Shown here in pieces: positions 18,278 to 26,845 of a DNA stretch of 64,000 nt. Origin of the DNA: Alphaproteobacteria bacterium (lineage in GTDB: Bacteria > Pseudomonadota > Alphaproteobacteria > Micropepsales > Micropepsaceae). The stretch covers positions 186,001 through 250,000 of the forward strand of contig JADHVO010000004.1 in the NCBI GenBank assembly GCA_016783965.1, read 5' to 3'. Positions within the stretch are counted from its first letter, which is position 1. Each line of letters begins with the position of its first letter. Both the position numbers and the translations under genes were made by a program. Under the pieces are notes generated by a model. It ran no database searches, was not told the origin of the DNA, and saw only the letters and a program-made list of their open reading frames with translations.

Positions 18278-18280
18278 GCG

Positions 18281-20365
18281 ATGAATTTCTCCATCGACTT
18301 CGCGCCGCATGTGCCGTGGATCGCACTCTGGATCGCGCTGGGGCTGGCCGTTGCGCTGACGCTTCTGTCGTTCCTGCTGAGGGCGCGCGGCGCGTGGGCG
18401 CGCGCGCTGGTGTTCGCAGCCCTGCTGTTCGCCATCGCCAATCCGCTGGTGGTCAACGAGACGCGTACACCGCTGCCTGACGTGGCGGCGATCGTGATCG
18501 ACCGCTCGCAGTCGATGGGCATCGAGAACCGCCGCGCGCAGGAAGACGCGGCACTGGCGGCCATCCGCAAGCAGCTCGGCGCGGAGAAGAACCTGGAAGT
18601 GCGCGAGAGCGTGGTGACCACCACCACGACCGGCGAGGACAACGGCACGCAGCTGTTCGCGGGTCTCACCGCAGCGCTGGGCGACGTGCCGCCCGAGCGC
18701 ATCGCGGGCGCGATCCTGATTACCGATGGCGAGGTGCATGACGCGCCGCCGGTCGACAAGCTGGGCATTCGCGCCCCGATGCACGCGCTGATCGCCGGAC
18801 GGCACGACGAGAAGGACCGCAAGCTGAGCGTCATCAGCGCGACCCGCTTTGCGATCGTGGGCCAGACCGCGCCGATGGTGATCCGGGTCGACGATTTCGG
18901 CTCGCTCGGCCCCGGCACCGCCGAGGTCGATGTGCGGGTTGACGGCGCTTCGCTCGGAACCCAGGTCGTGCCGGTCGGACGCAACGCGACGATCACCGTG
19001 CCGGTGAAGCATGGCGGGGAGAACGTGGTCGAGATCGAGGCACGGCCGGGGCCGTCGGAGCTGACGCTCCAGAACAATCGCGCCGTGGTGACGGTGTCGG
19101 GCGTGCGTGACCGTCTGCGCGTGCTGCTGGTCAGCGGCGAGCCGCATGCCGGCGAGCGGGTGTGGCGCAACCTCCTGAAGGCCGATCCGTCCGTCGACCT
19201 CGTGCACTTCACCATCCTGCGGCCGCCATCCAAGCAGACGTCCGACCCGACGCCCCTCAACGAGCTGTCACTGATCATCTTCCCCGTGCGCGAGCTGTTC
19301 AGCGAGAAGCTCTCGAGCTTCGATCTGATCATCTTCGACCGCTACAGCGAACACGACGAATTCTCCCGCGTGCTCCAGCTCGTCTACTACGACAACATCA
19401 CAAACTATGTGGAGAACGGCGGAGCGTTGCTGGTGGCATCGGGGCCGGAATTCGCCCAGCCCATGAGCATCGCCCACACACCACTGGCCGCGGTATTGCC
19501 GGCACAACCCTCCGGCGACGTGACGACACAGGGCTTCAAGCCGCTGGTGACGCCGCAAGGCCTGGCGCATCCGGTGACGCGCGATCTGCCCGGCAGCAAC
19601 ACGGAGAACAATCCCGCGCCGGCCTGGGGCCGCTGGTTCCGTATCATCGGCGCCACCAAAGTCTCCGGCGAAGCGGTGATGAGCGGGCCGGACAACAAGC
19701 CACTGCTGGTGCTGGACAATGTGAAGAAAGGCCGGGTGGCAGAGCTGCTGTCGGATCATGCCTGGCTGTGGGCGCGCGGCTTCGAGGGCGGCGGGCCGCA
19801 GGCGGAGCTGCTCAGGCGCCTGGCGCACTGGCTTATGAAGGAGCCTGAACTCGAGGAAGAGCGGCTGTCGGCGACGATCGGCGAAGGCACGATCACCATC
19901 GAGCGGCGCACCATGGCGGACAGCACGCAGCCGGTAACGCTGACCTACCCGTCGGGCAAGAAGACGACGCTGACGTTGAAGAAGGTCGAGCCGGGCATCT
20001 GGCGTGCGACGGCGAAGGCCGACGAGTTGGGCCTCTATCGGCTGACCGACGGCACGCTGACCGCGGTGGCGGCGGCGGGGCCGCTCAATCCGAAGGAGGT
20101 CGCCGACATGCGCGCCACCGACACGGTCCTGTCGCCGATCGCGAACGCGACGGGCGGATCGGTGCACTGGCTGGTGGACGGCACACCCGACGTGCGCCGT
20201 GTCGGTGCGAGCGGCAATGCGGCGGGGTCGGACTGGATCGGCCTTCGGGCGAACGGCGCCTATCGCGTGACAAGCGTCGAGCAGCAGCCGCTTCTGCCAT
20301 CCTGGGCCGCGCTGCTGCTGCTGATCGGAACGCTGCTGTTAGCGTGGCGGGTTGAGGGGCGCTAG
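18281..20365 (+). CDS. large membrane protein with VWA-like and amidotransferase-like regions
   Basis: 694 residues. Two N-terminal helices (IALWIALGLAVALTLLSFLL and ALVFAALLFAIANPLVV) are followed by a VWA-type metal-site segment VIDRSQSMG (about 67) with ILITDGEVHD (about 147). A Rossmann-like segment RVLLVSGEPHAGERVWRNLL (about 283) and a glutamine-amidotransferase-like region precede a final helix (WAALLLLIGTLLLAW). It begins 3 nt after the BatA-DUF4159 gene and is commonly the last core gene of this operon type. Function beyond envelope association is unknown. Confidence 0.85.
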   Translation: MNFSIDFAPHVPWIALWIALGLAVALTLLSFLLRARGAWARALVFAALLFAIANPLVVNETRTPLPDVAAIVIDRSQSMGIENRRAQEDAALAAIRKQLGAEKNLEVRESVVTTTTTGEDNGTQLFAGLTAALGDVPPERIAGAILITDGEVHDAPPVDKLGIRAPMHALIAGRHDEKDRKLSVISATRFAIVGQTAPMVIRVDDFGSLGPGTAEVDVRVDGASLGTQVVPVGRNATITVPVKHGGENVVEIEARPGPSELTLQNNRAVVTVSGVRDRLRVLLVSGEPHAGERVWRNLLKADPSVDLVHFTILRPPSKQTSDPTPLNELSLIIFPVRELFSEKLSSFDLIIFDRYSEHDEFSRVLQLVYYDNITNYVENGGALLVASGPEFAQPMSIAHTPLAAVLPAQPSGDVTTQGFKPLVTPQGLAHPVTRDLPGSNTENNPAPAWGRWFRIIGATKVSGEAVMSGPDNKPLLVLDNVKKGRVAELLSDHAWLWARGFEGGGPQAELLRRLAHWLMKEPELEEERLSATIGEGTITIERRTMADSTQPVTLTYPSGKKTTLTLKKVEPGIWRATAKADELGLYRLTDGTLTAVAAAGPLNPKEVADMRATDTVLSPIANATGGSVHWLVDGTPDVRRVGASGNAAGSDWIGLRANGAYRVTSVEQQPLLPSWAALLLLIGTLLLAWRVEGR

Positions 20366-20913
20366 TGCCAGTGCTCCCCAGATTACGCGATGTCGCCTTT
20401 TACTACTTCTGGAGGCGGCGCGAGCGATTCACATGGGACAAAACGGTCTGGGGTGACCGCCACGCCGTTGCGGACGCAATCGTGGCCACCGAACCAACAA
20501 GGTGGAACATCCAAACAAGGACCGGGCTCTCGATCCTCATCTACAAGCAGATTTTGCTCATGAGGACGCCGCGCAGGACTGTGTCGGTAGAAATCAGCGA
20601 TGATCACAACATCGTTCTTTCCAACCAGCCGCGCGCATTTGAAGTGGGATTCGCACACTTTTCCATTGCGTTTGTTGCGCTCTGGGAGGCCGTGGCTCTC
20701 GTGATGTTCTTCAACATGACGGGCTGCGGCAGCGTAGGGTGCGGGCACATGTTGACTGGCATACTGTTGCTGCTGGTCGGACCGCTCTTTTTGATGCTGC
20801 CGGCCCCAATGTTCTGGTCCGACTACATGTTTTCGCGCGGACTATTCATTCAACTCGCTGAGCACCTCGTGGCACTGCCGGGTGTAGCCTACTGTGGTCC
20901 CGAGGTCGGCTAG
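20365..20913 (+). CDS. hypothetical membrane protein, 182 aa
   Basis: Two hydrophobic segments (SIAFVALWEAVALVMFF, about 93-109, and LTGILLLLVGPLFLMLP, about 120-136) follow a basic, Arg/Trp-rich N-terminus. I do not recognise a family. It starts at GTG 20365, one base overlapping the preceding stop, so it is the last gene of the MoxR/Bat operon in this window. Base composition is clearly less GC-rich than the upstream genes, suggesting a later addition. Confidence 0.65.
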   Translation: MPVLPRLRDVAFYYFWRRRERFTWDKTVWGDRHAVADAIVATEPTRWNIQTRTGLSILIYKQILLMRTPRRTVSVEISDDHNIVLSNQPRAFEVGFAHFSIAFVALWEAVALVMFFNMTGCGSVGCGHMLTGILLLLVGPLFLMLPAPMFWSDYMFSRGLFIQLAEHLVALPGVAYCGPEVG

Positions 20914-20938
20914 CACGCATCCAACGTGCGTTTCATCG

Positions 20939-21487
20939 TCAGCCGAGGCCGGCGCCGTCGGCGGTGACGGGTTCGTCTAACCTGGCGCGGCGGACTTCGC
21001 CGGTGAGGTTGAGGGCGGCGCCGGCCTTGAGTGACAGGCCAAGGATGCGCGACGGGTCGACCGGGCCGGGGAAGCGGATGCGACCTGGCGGAAGCTTTGC
21101 GAAGCCCACGCGCGCGTAATAGGGCTCGTCGCCAACCAGGATGACGACCTCGTGGCCGAGGCGGCGCGCTTCGGCGAGCGCGTGTTCCATCAGGCTGACG
21201 CCGATGCCGCGGCCGCGCTGGTCCGACTGCACCGCAAGCGGACCCAGCATCAGCGCGGGCTGGCCGCCGATCATGATCGGCCAGAAGCGCACCGAACCGC
21301 GAAACCTGCGGCCCTCGACGGCGACGAAACTCAGCTCGGCGAGGTGCGACACACCTTCCCTAAGGCGATAGGCGGATTTTGCGAAACGGCCCGGACCAAA
21401 TGCCGCTTCGTTCAGCGTGTCCACCAACAGCGCGTCTTCCGGGCGCTCGGGCCGGATCTTCCAGGTGGGTTCGCTTGCGTCGCTCAA
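20939..21487 (-). CDS. GNAT family N-acetyltransferase
   Basis: 182 residues from TTG 21487. The acetyl-CoA loop reads LGPLAVQSDQRGRGIGVSLMEHALAEARRLG (Q-x-x-R-G-x-G at about residue 87), followed by VVILVGDEPYYARVGF, the usual beta-bulge and Tyr region. The acceptor substrate cannot be predicted. A longer open frame exists upstream but it runs antisense through the divergent SDR gene, so TTG 21487 (product beginning MSDASEPTWKIRPERPED) is chosen. Confidence 0.82.
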   Translation of the reverse strand: MSDASEPTWKIRPERPEDALLVDTLNEAAFGPGRFAKSAYRLREGVSHLAELSFVAVEGRRFRGSVRFWPIMIGGQPALMLGPLAVQSDQRGRGIGVSLMEHALAEARRLGHEVVILVGDEPYYARVGFAKLPPGRIRFPGPVDPSRILGLSLKAGAALNLTGEVRRARLDEPVTADGAGLG

Positions 21488-21536
21488 TATGGGCTCGGTA
21501 GGCTGTGGGCCAACAAATTCCTGGTGGAGGAAACAT

Positions 21537-22454
21537 ATGGGCGTGCTCGATGGCAAGGTCGTGCTGGTAACGGGCGGCGCCAACGGCATCGGCAAGGAAT
21601 GCGCGTTGCTGGCGGCGAAAGAGGGCGCGGCGGTCGTGGTCAACGACCTGGGCGGCGCGGTCGCGGGCGGCGACGAAGGTTCGGCCGGCCCCGCCGAGCA
21701 GGTAGCGGCGGAAATCCGCAAGGCTGGCGGGCGCGCGGCGGCGAACAGCGACAGCGTGAGCGACCGCAAGGGCGTCGGCCACATGATCCAGCAGGCGATG
21801 GACGAGTTCAAAGGACTCCATGCGGTGATCAATCCCGCCGGCATCCTGCGCGATACCATGTTCCACAAGATGACCGACCAGGACTGGGACATGGTCGTCA
21901 ACGTGCACCTGAACGGCGCCTACAACGTGACGCGCCAGACGATCAATCATTTCCGCGAGCAGGGCGAAGGCTCGTATGTGCTGTTCACCTCGACCTCGGG
22001 GCTGATCGGCAATATCGGGCAAGCGAACTATGCGGCGGTAAAGATGGGCGTGGTCGGCCTGTCGCGCATCATCGCGATGGAAGGCCAGGCCAAGAACGTG
22101 CGCTCCAACTGCATCGCGCCGTTCGCGTGGTCGCGCATGATCGCGACGATCCCAGTGAAGGACGAAGCCAGCGCCAAGCGCGTCGACCGCATGAAGAACT
22201 TCATGCGCGCCGACCAGGTGGCGCAGCTGGCGGTGTCGCTCGCGTCGCCGGCGTGCAAGGACGTCAACGGACAGATATTCGTCGCCCGCGGCAACGAGAT
22301 CTTCCTGATGAGCCAGCCCCGCCCGGTGCGCGGCATGGCCAAGCTGGAGGGCTGGACGCCGGCAACGATCGCCGAGCACTGCATGACGGCGCTGAAGCCG
22401 ACCTTCGTCGATCTCCAGCCGACCACGGGCACGTTCGGCTGGGATCCGGTCTGA
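21537..22454 (+). CDS. SDR family oxidoreductase (first of two tandem paralogues)
   Basis: 305 residues. NAD(P)-binding VTGGANGIGKECALLAAKEG, an acidic D in VVNDLGG after strand 2 (favouring NAD), Ser in LFTSTSGLIGN and the catalytic YAAVK (about 164) are all present. The N-terminal layout GVLDGKV resembles the dehydrogenase part of HSD17B4-type multifunctional enzymes of beta-oxidation, but the substrate is inferred only. Start ATG 21537 has GGAGGAAA just upstream. It is followed 66 nt later by a close paralogue. Confidence 0.88.
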   Translation: MGVLDGKVVLVTGGANGIGKECALLAAKEGAAVVVNDLGGAVAGGDEGSAGPAEQVAAEIRKAGGRAAANSDSVSDRKGVGHMIQQAMDEFKGLHAVINPAGILRDTMFHKMTDQDWDMVVNVHLNGAYNVTRQTINHFREQGEGSYVLFTSTSGLIGNIGQANYAAVKMGVVGLSRIIAMEGQAKNVRSNCIAPFAWSRMIATIPVKDEASAKRVDRMKNFMRADQVAQLAVSLASPACKDVNGQIFVARGNEIFLMSQPRPVRGMAKLEGWTPATIAEHCMTALKPTFVDLQPTTGTFGWDPV

Positions 22455-22461
22455 TCACAAC

Positions 22462-22490
22462 TGTCATGACCCGCACTGCGGGCCATGACA
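22462..22490. repeat. palindromic hairpin between tandem SDR genes
   Basis: TGTCATG at 22462-22468 and CATGACA at 22484-22490 enclose CCCGC and GCGGG around a 3-nt ACT loop, giving a 12-bp stem with one mismatch. There is no T-tract after it. The form matches dispersed extragenic palindromes of alphaproteobacteria; it may also act as a transcriptional pause or mRNA-stabilising hairpin between the paralogues. Confidence 0.65.
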
Positions 22491-22520
22491 ATCGAGTTTG
22501 ATACAGCAACGGAGGAAGCG

Positions 22521-23447
22521 ATGGGTATTCTGGAAGGCAAAGTCGTCTGGGTGACGGGCGCCGGCAACGGCATTGGCAAGGACTGCGCCCTGATCGCAGC
22601 CAAAGAGGGCGCCAAGGTCGTGGTCAACGATCTGGGCGGCGGCATCCACGGCGATGACGAGGGCTCTGCCGGCCCGGCGGAAGTCGTGGCGCGCGAAATC
22701 CGCGCCGGCGGCGGCAAGGCGTTCTCCAACTCGGACAGCGTGACGTCGCTAAAGGCGATGGAGGCGCTGCGCGACCAGACCCTGAAGGAGTTCGGCGGAC
22801 TGCATGCGGTGATGAACCCCGCGGGCATCCTGCGAGATGCCATGTTCCACAAAATGACGGAAGCCGACTGGGACAAGATCATCGAGGTGCACCTGAAGGG
22901 CCACTTCAACGTGTGCCGCGCGACGATCGAACATTTCCGCGAGCAGCAGGACGGCTCCTATGCCCTCTTCACTTCGACCTCGGGCCTGATCGGCAATATC
23001 GGGCAGACGAACTACGCCGCGGCAAAGCTCGGCATCATGGGCCTCTCGCGCGTGCTGGCGATGGAAGGCGCGAAGTTCAACGTGCGCTCCAACATCATCG
23101 CGCCGGTCGCGTGGACCCGCCTGACCCAATCGGTCCCGATCCGCGACGAAGCGCAGGCAAAGCGCCGCGAGCAGATGGCGGCGCTGATTCGTCCCGACCA
23201 GCCGGCGAAGCTCGCCGTCGCACTTTGCTCCGACCTGGCGAAGAACGTATCCGGCCAGATTTTCGGCGCGCGGGGCGAGACCATCGAACTCTACAGCCAG
23301 CCGCGTCCGATCATGAACCTGACGAAGGAATCGGGCTGGACGCCGGAGCTGATCGCGACCGAGGCGTTCGGGCAGATGAAGGAGAAGTTCTTCCCGGTCT
23401 CCCGCTCCGCCACCTCGCCGCAGCCGGAACGGCAAACAGCTGGTTGA
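22521..23447 (+). CDS. SDR family oxidoreductase (second tandem paralogue)
   Basis: 308 residues, closely similar along its length to the preceding gene: VTGAGNGIGKDCALIAAKEG, VVNDLGGGIHGDDEG, LFTSTSGLIGNIG, YAAAK. The start ATG 22521 has GGAGGAAGCG directly upstream, mirroring the first gene's ribosome site. The C-terminal about 30 residues diverge most from the paralogue and include a Pro/Ser-rich end. The pair looks like a tandem duplication with specialisation; substrates are unknown, acyl-chain hydroxyacyl oxidation being one plausible role. Confidence 0.88.
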   Translation: MGILEGKVVWVTGAGNGIGKDCALIAAKEGAKVVVNDLGGGIHGDDEGSAGPAEVVAREIRAGGGKAFSNSDSVTSLKAMEALRDQTLKEFGGLHAVMNPAGILRDAMFHKMTEADWDKIIEVHLKGHFNVCRATIEHFREQQDGSYALFTSTSGLIGNIGQTNYAAAKLGIMGLSRVLAMEGAKFNVRSNIIAPVAWTRLTQSVPIRDEAQAKRREQMAALIRPDQPAKLAVALCSDLAKNVSGQIFGARGETIELYSQPRPIMNLTKESGWTPELIATEAFGQMKEKFFPVSRSATSPQPERQTAG

Positions 23448-23516
23448 TCCGTCCGCCCTTCTCATTCAACGGCGTTGCGGACACCTCCCTTCAAGACGCT
23501 TCGAACGTCTAGAGGA

Positions 23517-23990
23517 TTACCAGTAAGGACTCGGCGGTGACTGGCTGACGTGCTCGGCCAGTCGCCGCGCGGTACCGCTACCGATCCCGCTTGGCGGGTC
23601 GGCGGGATCGACGAAGACAATCTCGCGAACCTCGAGGTTCGGACGGAAATCGACCTCCGCATTCATCAAGCGATAAAGAGCGATGAGGTTCGTCACCCAG
23701 CCGACGCGACGCGTGTAAAGCCCAACCAAAACGGGAGGATCGGAACGCATCCCGCCAAGCTCCTCGCGCAGTTCGCGCAACACCGCTTGCTCGGGCGGCT
23801 CGCCGCCTGCGACTCCGCCGCCGGGAAACCCGAGGACGGAGTGGTAGGAATGCCGCGCCAACAACACACGTCCGTTGCGGTCGAACACCATGGCGTGCGC
23901 ACCGAAAGCGACCGGAGTCAGCAGCGCCCTTGCGGTCATCGCCGTGTCGAGGACAAACGGCTCGAACAGCTGGCGGAGACGAGATTTCAT
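23517..23990 (-). CDS. NUDIX hydrolase
   Basis: 157 residues. A full NUDIX box is visible: GFPGGGVAGGEPPEQAVLRE then LREELGG, matching G-x5-E-x7-REuxEExGu. Upstream of it, LLARHSYHSVLG is typical of nucleotide-diphosphate-X hydrolases. The substrate is unknown. Start ATG 23990 is chosen with AAGGGAA 8 nt upstream; the 76 residues that precede it in the open frame are antisense to the receiver gene and not coding-like. Confidence 0.88.
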   Translation of the reverse strand: MKSRLRQLFEPFVLDTAMTARALLTPVAFGAHAMVFDRNGRVLLARHSYHSVLGFPGGGVAGGEPPEQAVLRELREELGGMRSDPPVLVGLYTRRVGWVTNLIALYRLMNAEVDFRPNLEVREIVFVDPADPPSGIGSGTARRLAEHVSQSPPSPYW

Positions 23991-24159
23991 CTTGTTCCCT
24001 TGCCGAATCCCGGTAAGAAATTGGTAACTACGTATTTCTACTGTCCGCGCCCGAAGATCGGAGTGAAACCAATCTTGACGTTGCCGGGTACATCGTCGCA
24101 AGCGGCTCATCGCGCTCGTTCGCGATGGCGGCGCATCTCTTAGCCGAAGCGGGATTGCC

Positions 24160-24672
24160 GTGTCTGAGGGAGCGTTGGACCATCTGAAAGCGCTGGTCAT
24201 CGAAGACAACCCGCACATGCGCGCGCTTTTGAAGGCGCTGCTTCACGCATTGGGGATTGCGGCGATCTTCGAAGCCACGGATGGCGCCGGTGCGTTCGAC
24301 CTGCTGCGCCGCAAGGAACCTGACCTGATCCTGACCGATCTTTCGATGAGTCCGGTCGATGGCCTGGCCTTCGTGCGCGAGGTGCGCCATTCCCCGACGA
24401 GCCCCAACCCCTACATCCCGATCATCATGGTCACCGGCCACACAGAGAAGCACCGCGTCGAGGCCGCGCGCGATGCAGGCGTGACGGAGGTACTGGCCAA
24501 GCCGATCGCCGCCGGCAGCCTGATCCAGCGGATCGCCGAGATCGTCAATCGACCGCGCGCTTTCGTGCGTGGCGGTGAATATTTCGGTCCGGACCGGCGG
24601 CGGCGCCAGACACCGGAATTCACCGGACCATTCCGGCGCCGCGAAGACCAGGAAGACATCGCCATCCGCTGA
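24160..24672 (+). CDS. single-domain response regulator with a basic tail
   Basis: 170 residues, GTG start. The receiver has the acidic pair E15-D16 in VIEDNPHM, phospho-acceptor D60 in LILTDLSM, T92 in IIMVTGH and K114 in VLAKPI, so it should be phosphorylatable. The 45-residue C-terminal tail has no DNA-binding domain but carries YFGPDRRRRQ, an Arg-rich motif recurrent in alphaproteobacterial CheY-like proteins. An Hpt-like gene and then motA follow, suggesting a motility-linked phosphorelay. Confidence 0.88.
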   Translation: MSEGALDHLKALVIEDNPHMRALLKALLHALGIAAIFEATDGAGAFDLLRRKEPDLILTDLSMSPVDGLAFVREVRHSPTSPNPYIPIIMVTGHTEKHRVEAARDAGVTEVLAKPIAAGSLIQRIAEIVNRPRAFVRGGEYFGPDRRRRQTPEFTGPFRRREDQEDIAIR

Positions 24673-24684
24673 GACGTGACGCAT

Positions 24685-25167
24685 ATGAGCAAGAAGCCGC
24701 AAGCCAACTTCATATCCGCCGCGAACTACAAGCCGCTCGTGCCGCGGGAGCGCCGCCAGGCGGTTGCTGCGATGCTTAAGAGCACCAAGACGCTGGCGCG
24801 CGCCGCCCGCGTGATCGCAATGAAGACAGCGGAGCTGCGTGGCGCCGTTCTCGGCCTGGTCGACGAAATGGAGCGGGCGGCGCAGGCGGGTGATCTGCCG
24901 GCGACCTTTGAGGCGGCACACGAGATCCGCGGCCTTGCCGGTACGGCGGGTTTGACCGCGACAGGGCGCATCGCAAACGGCCTCTGCCGGTACCTGGACG
25001 CGGTCGCGATGCTGCGCACCGATGCCGATCGCGCCGTCATTCACCTGCACATCGACGCTATCCTGCGGTCCTCGCGGACGGAGGACGAAGCACTTCGCCA
25101 TGGCGACGCGGTAGCCGAGCAACTGGTGACGCTGGTGAGCCGCAAACTGTCCGGGATTAAGGAATAG
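24685..25167 (+). CDS. Hpt-like histidine phosphotransfer protein
   Basis: 160 residues, predicted all-helical. The segment FEAAHEIRGLAGTAGLTATGR (His near residue 75) matches the Hpt active-site pattern H-x2-(K/R)-G-x-A-x2-G. It could pass phosphate to or from the adjacent receiver. ATG 24685 is chosen, with a GTG nine bases earlier as an alternative. It lies 12 nt after the receiver gene and 83 nt before motA. Confidence 0.75.
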   Translation: MSKKPQANFISAANYKPLVPRERRQAVAAMLKSTKTLARAARVIAMKTAELRGAVLGLVDEMERAAQAGDLPATFEAAHEIRGLAGTAGLTATGRIANGLCRYLDAVAMLRTDADRAVIHLHIDAILRSSRTEDEALRHGDAVAEQLVTLVSRKLSGIKE

Positions 25168-25250
25168 GTAACGCCTGCCGCCTGTTCTTCAGCGGTTCTT
25201 AAGCCGCGGGCGTTAATAGTAACCGCCAGAGTAACGAATTCGGGCGGGCC

Positions 25251-26123
25251 ATGCTCCAGATCGGCGGCATCGTAGTTCTCTTCGCGTGCGTGTTCGGCGG
25301 CTACCTCATGACCGGCGGTTCGCTGGGCGTGGTGTTCGAGGCCCTGCCGCACGAGATCATCACGATCTTCGGCGCGGCCGTCGCGGCGATGCTGATCGCC
25401 GGCTCGATGTACAACATGAAGAAGATCTTCGGCTCGCTGGGCAAGGTGATCGGCGGCCCGCAGTGGAAGCCGAAGGACTACACCGACCTCCTGTGCCTTT
25501 TGTTCCTCATCACCAAGACGATGAAGTCCAAGGGCATGATCGCGCTCGAAGCGCATATCGAGAAGCCGCAGGACTCCTCGATCTTCAAGCGCTATCCCAA
25601 GATCATGAAGGACCACTTCGCGCTCGATTTCATCTGCGACACGCTGCGCATGATGACCATGAGCCTCGAGGACCCGCATCAGGTTGAGGCGGCGATGGAG
25701 AAGCAGCTTGAGAAGCATCACCACGAAGCGCTGGTCGGCGCCAACGCGCTGACCTCGATGTCGGACGGCCTGCCGGCGCTGGGCATCGTGGCTGCGGTGC
25801 TGGGCGTCATCAAGACCATGGGCGCAATCAGCGAGCCACCGGAGGTCCTCGGCGGCATGATCGGCTCGGCGCTGGTCGGCACGTTCTTGGGCGTGTTCCT
25901 GGCCTATGGCATCGTCGGTCCGATGGGCTCGCGCCTGAAAGCGGTGGTCGACGAGGACGCGCACTTCTACTACGTGATCCGCGACATCATGGTCGCGCAT
26001 CTGCACGGCAACGCCGCGCAGGTCTCGGTGGAGATTGGCCGCGGCAGCGTACCGAGCGAAGCGCAACCGTCGTTCCAGGAGCTGGAAACGGCGCTGAACA
26101 CGATCCCGCCGGACAACGGCTAA
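25251..26123 (+). CDS. motA: flagellar motor stator protein MotA
   Basis: 290 residues, four predicted helices: two at the N-terminus (IGGIVVLFACVFGGYLMTGG and ITIFGAAVAAMLIAGSM) and two near 175-225 (LGIVAAVLGVIKTMG and MIGSALVGTFLGVFLAYGIVGP). The cytoplasmic loop holds the charged segment MIALEAHIEKPQDSSIF that contacts FliG. The Pro in SDGLPALGIVAA is the conserved channel proline. MotA forms the proton channel with MotB, which is not encoded beside it in this window. Confidence 0.95.
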   Translation: MLQIGGIVVLFACVFGGYLMTGGSLGVVFEALPHEIITIFGAAVAAMLIAGSMYNMKKIFGSLGKVIGGPQWKPKDYTDLLCLLFLITKTMKSKGMIALEAHIEKPQDSSIFKRYPKIMKDHFALDFICDTLRMMTMSLEDPHQVEAAMEKQLEKHHHEALVGANALTSMSDGLPALGIVAAVLGVIKTMGAISEPPEVLGGMIGSALVGTFLGVFLAYGIVGPMGSRLKAVVDEDAHFYYVIRDIMVAHLHGNAAQVSVEIGRGSVPSEAQPSFQELETALNTIPPDNG

Positions 26124-26124
26124 A

Positions 26125-26739
26125 CTACGCCCTGATCTGCGCCTTACCCAGCATGAGCGACGGGCGGCCGTCGTATTTCTGCGACGCATGCGGACCGTCG
26201 GCATCTACCCAGTGCAGAAAGACCTGCACCAGCTGGTTGCCGGCGTAAGGCTCGCGCCAGTGAAAGAGATCGATGCCGCGGTAGAGCAAGGCGTCGCCGG
26301 GCTTGAGGTCGACGCGCGCACCGCTGGAGGCGTTCTCGATAAACAGGGGCCATGGAGTCTCGGGCGTCTGGCCGATGTTGAGGCTGAGACTGAACTCGCA
26401 CGCCGGGCGGTCGCGGTGGCTGAGCAATCTATCGCCGCGCTTGTAGATGCGCAGATAGGAATAGGTCGGCAGGAGCTCGCGGCCGGTGACTGCCTCGATC
26501 TGCGGCTGGACGTATTCGAGCAGGCCCTCGGCGGCGCTGTCGCCGTATGACGCGGGCGTCATCGGCACCAGCGCGTCGCCCCAGACCATGAGGCCGGCGG
26601 CATATTTGGTGTGGATGTAGGACCAGAAGAAGTCGGTGAGCGCGGGCGCCAGCAGCGACGGGAGCACCGCATAGCCATGGCGGGCGAAATGCTCGCGCCC
26701 CGGGATTTCGGCATCTGCCTGGATGACGTGGGTGTTCAT
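26125..26739 (-). CDS. 2OG-Fe(II) dioxygenase-like protein
   Basis: 204 residues. A double-stranded beta-helix fold is suggested by LSHRDRPACEFSLSLNIG (H-x-D, about 107-109) and the distal His in YRGIDLFHWREPYAGNQLVQVFLHW; an Arg near the end could bind 2-oxoglutarate. The N-terminus FARHGYAVLPSLLAP resembles phytanoyl-CoA/prolyl hydroxylase-type proteins. The substrate is unknown. It is convergent with motA, the stops being one base apart. Confidence 0.75.
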   Translation of the reverse strand: MNTHVIQADAEIPGREHFARHGYAVLPSLLAPALTDFFWSYIHTKYAAGLMVWGDALVPMTPASYGDSAAEGLLEYVQPQIEAVTGRELLPTYSYLRIYKRGDRLLSHRDRPACEFSLSLNIGQTPETPWPLFIENASSGARVDLKPGDALLYRGIDLFHWREPYAGNQLVQVFLHWVDADGPHASQKYDGRPSLMLGKAQIRA

Positions 26740-26845
26740 GGCGCGCTGGTTCGCAACGCGCGATTTCTAGATCAGAGACCTGCCGCTAACGCAGTCAACA
26801 TGCCGTGAGGCGACAAAGCGTGACAATTATTCGGGCAAGTTGAAC

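Noticed and set aside
25199..25216. CtrA site upstream of motA (two TTAA half-sites)
   Set aside because: The half-sites are 10 nt apart instead of 7, outside the CtrA spacing rule.
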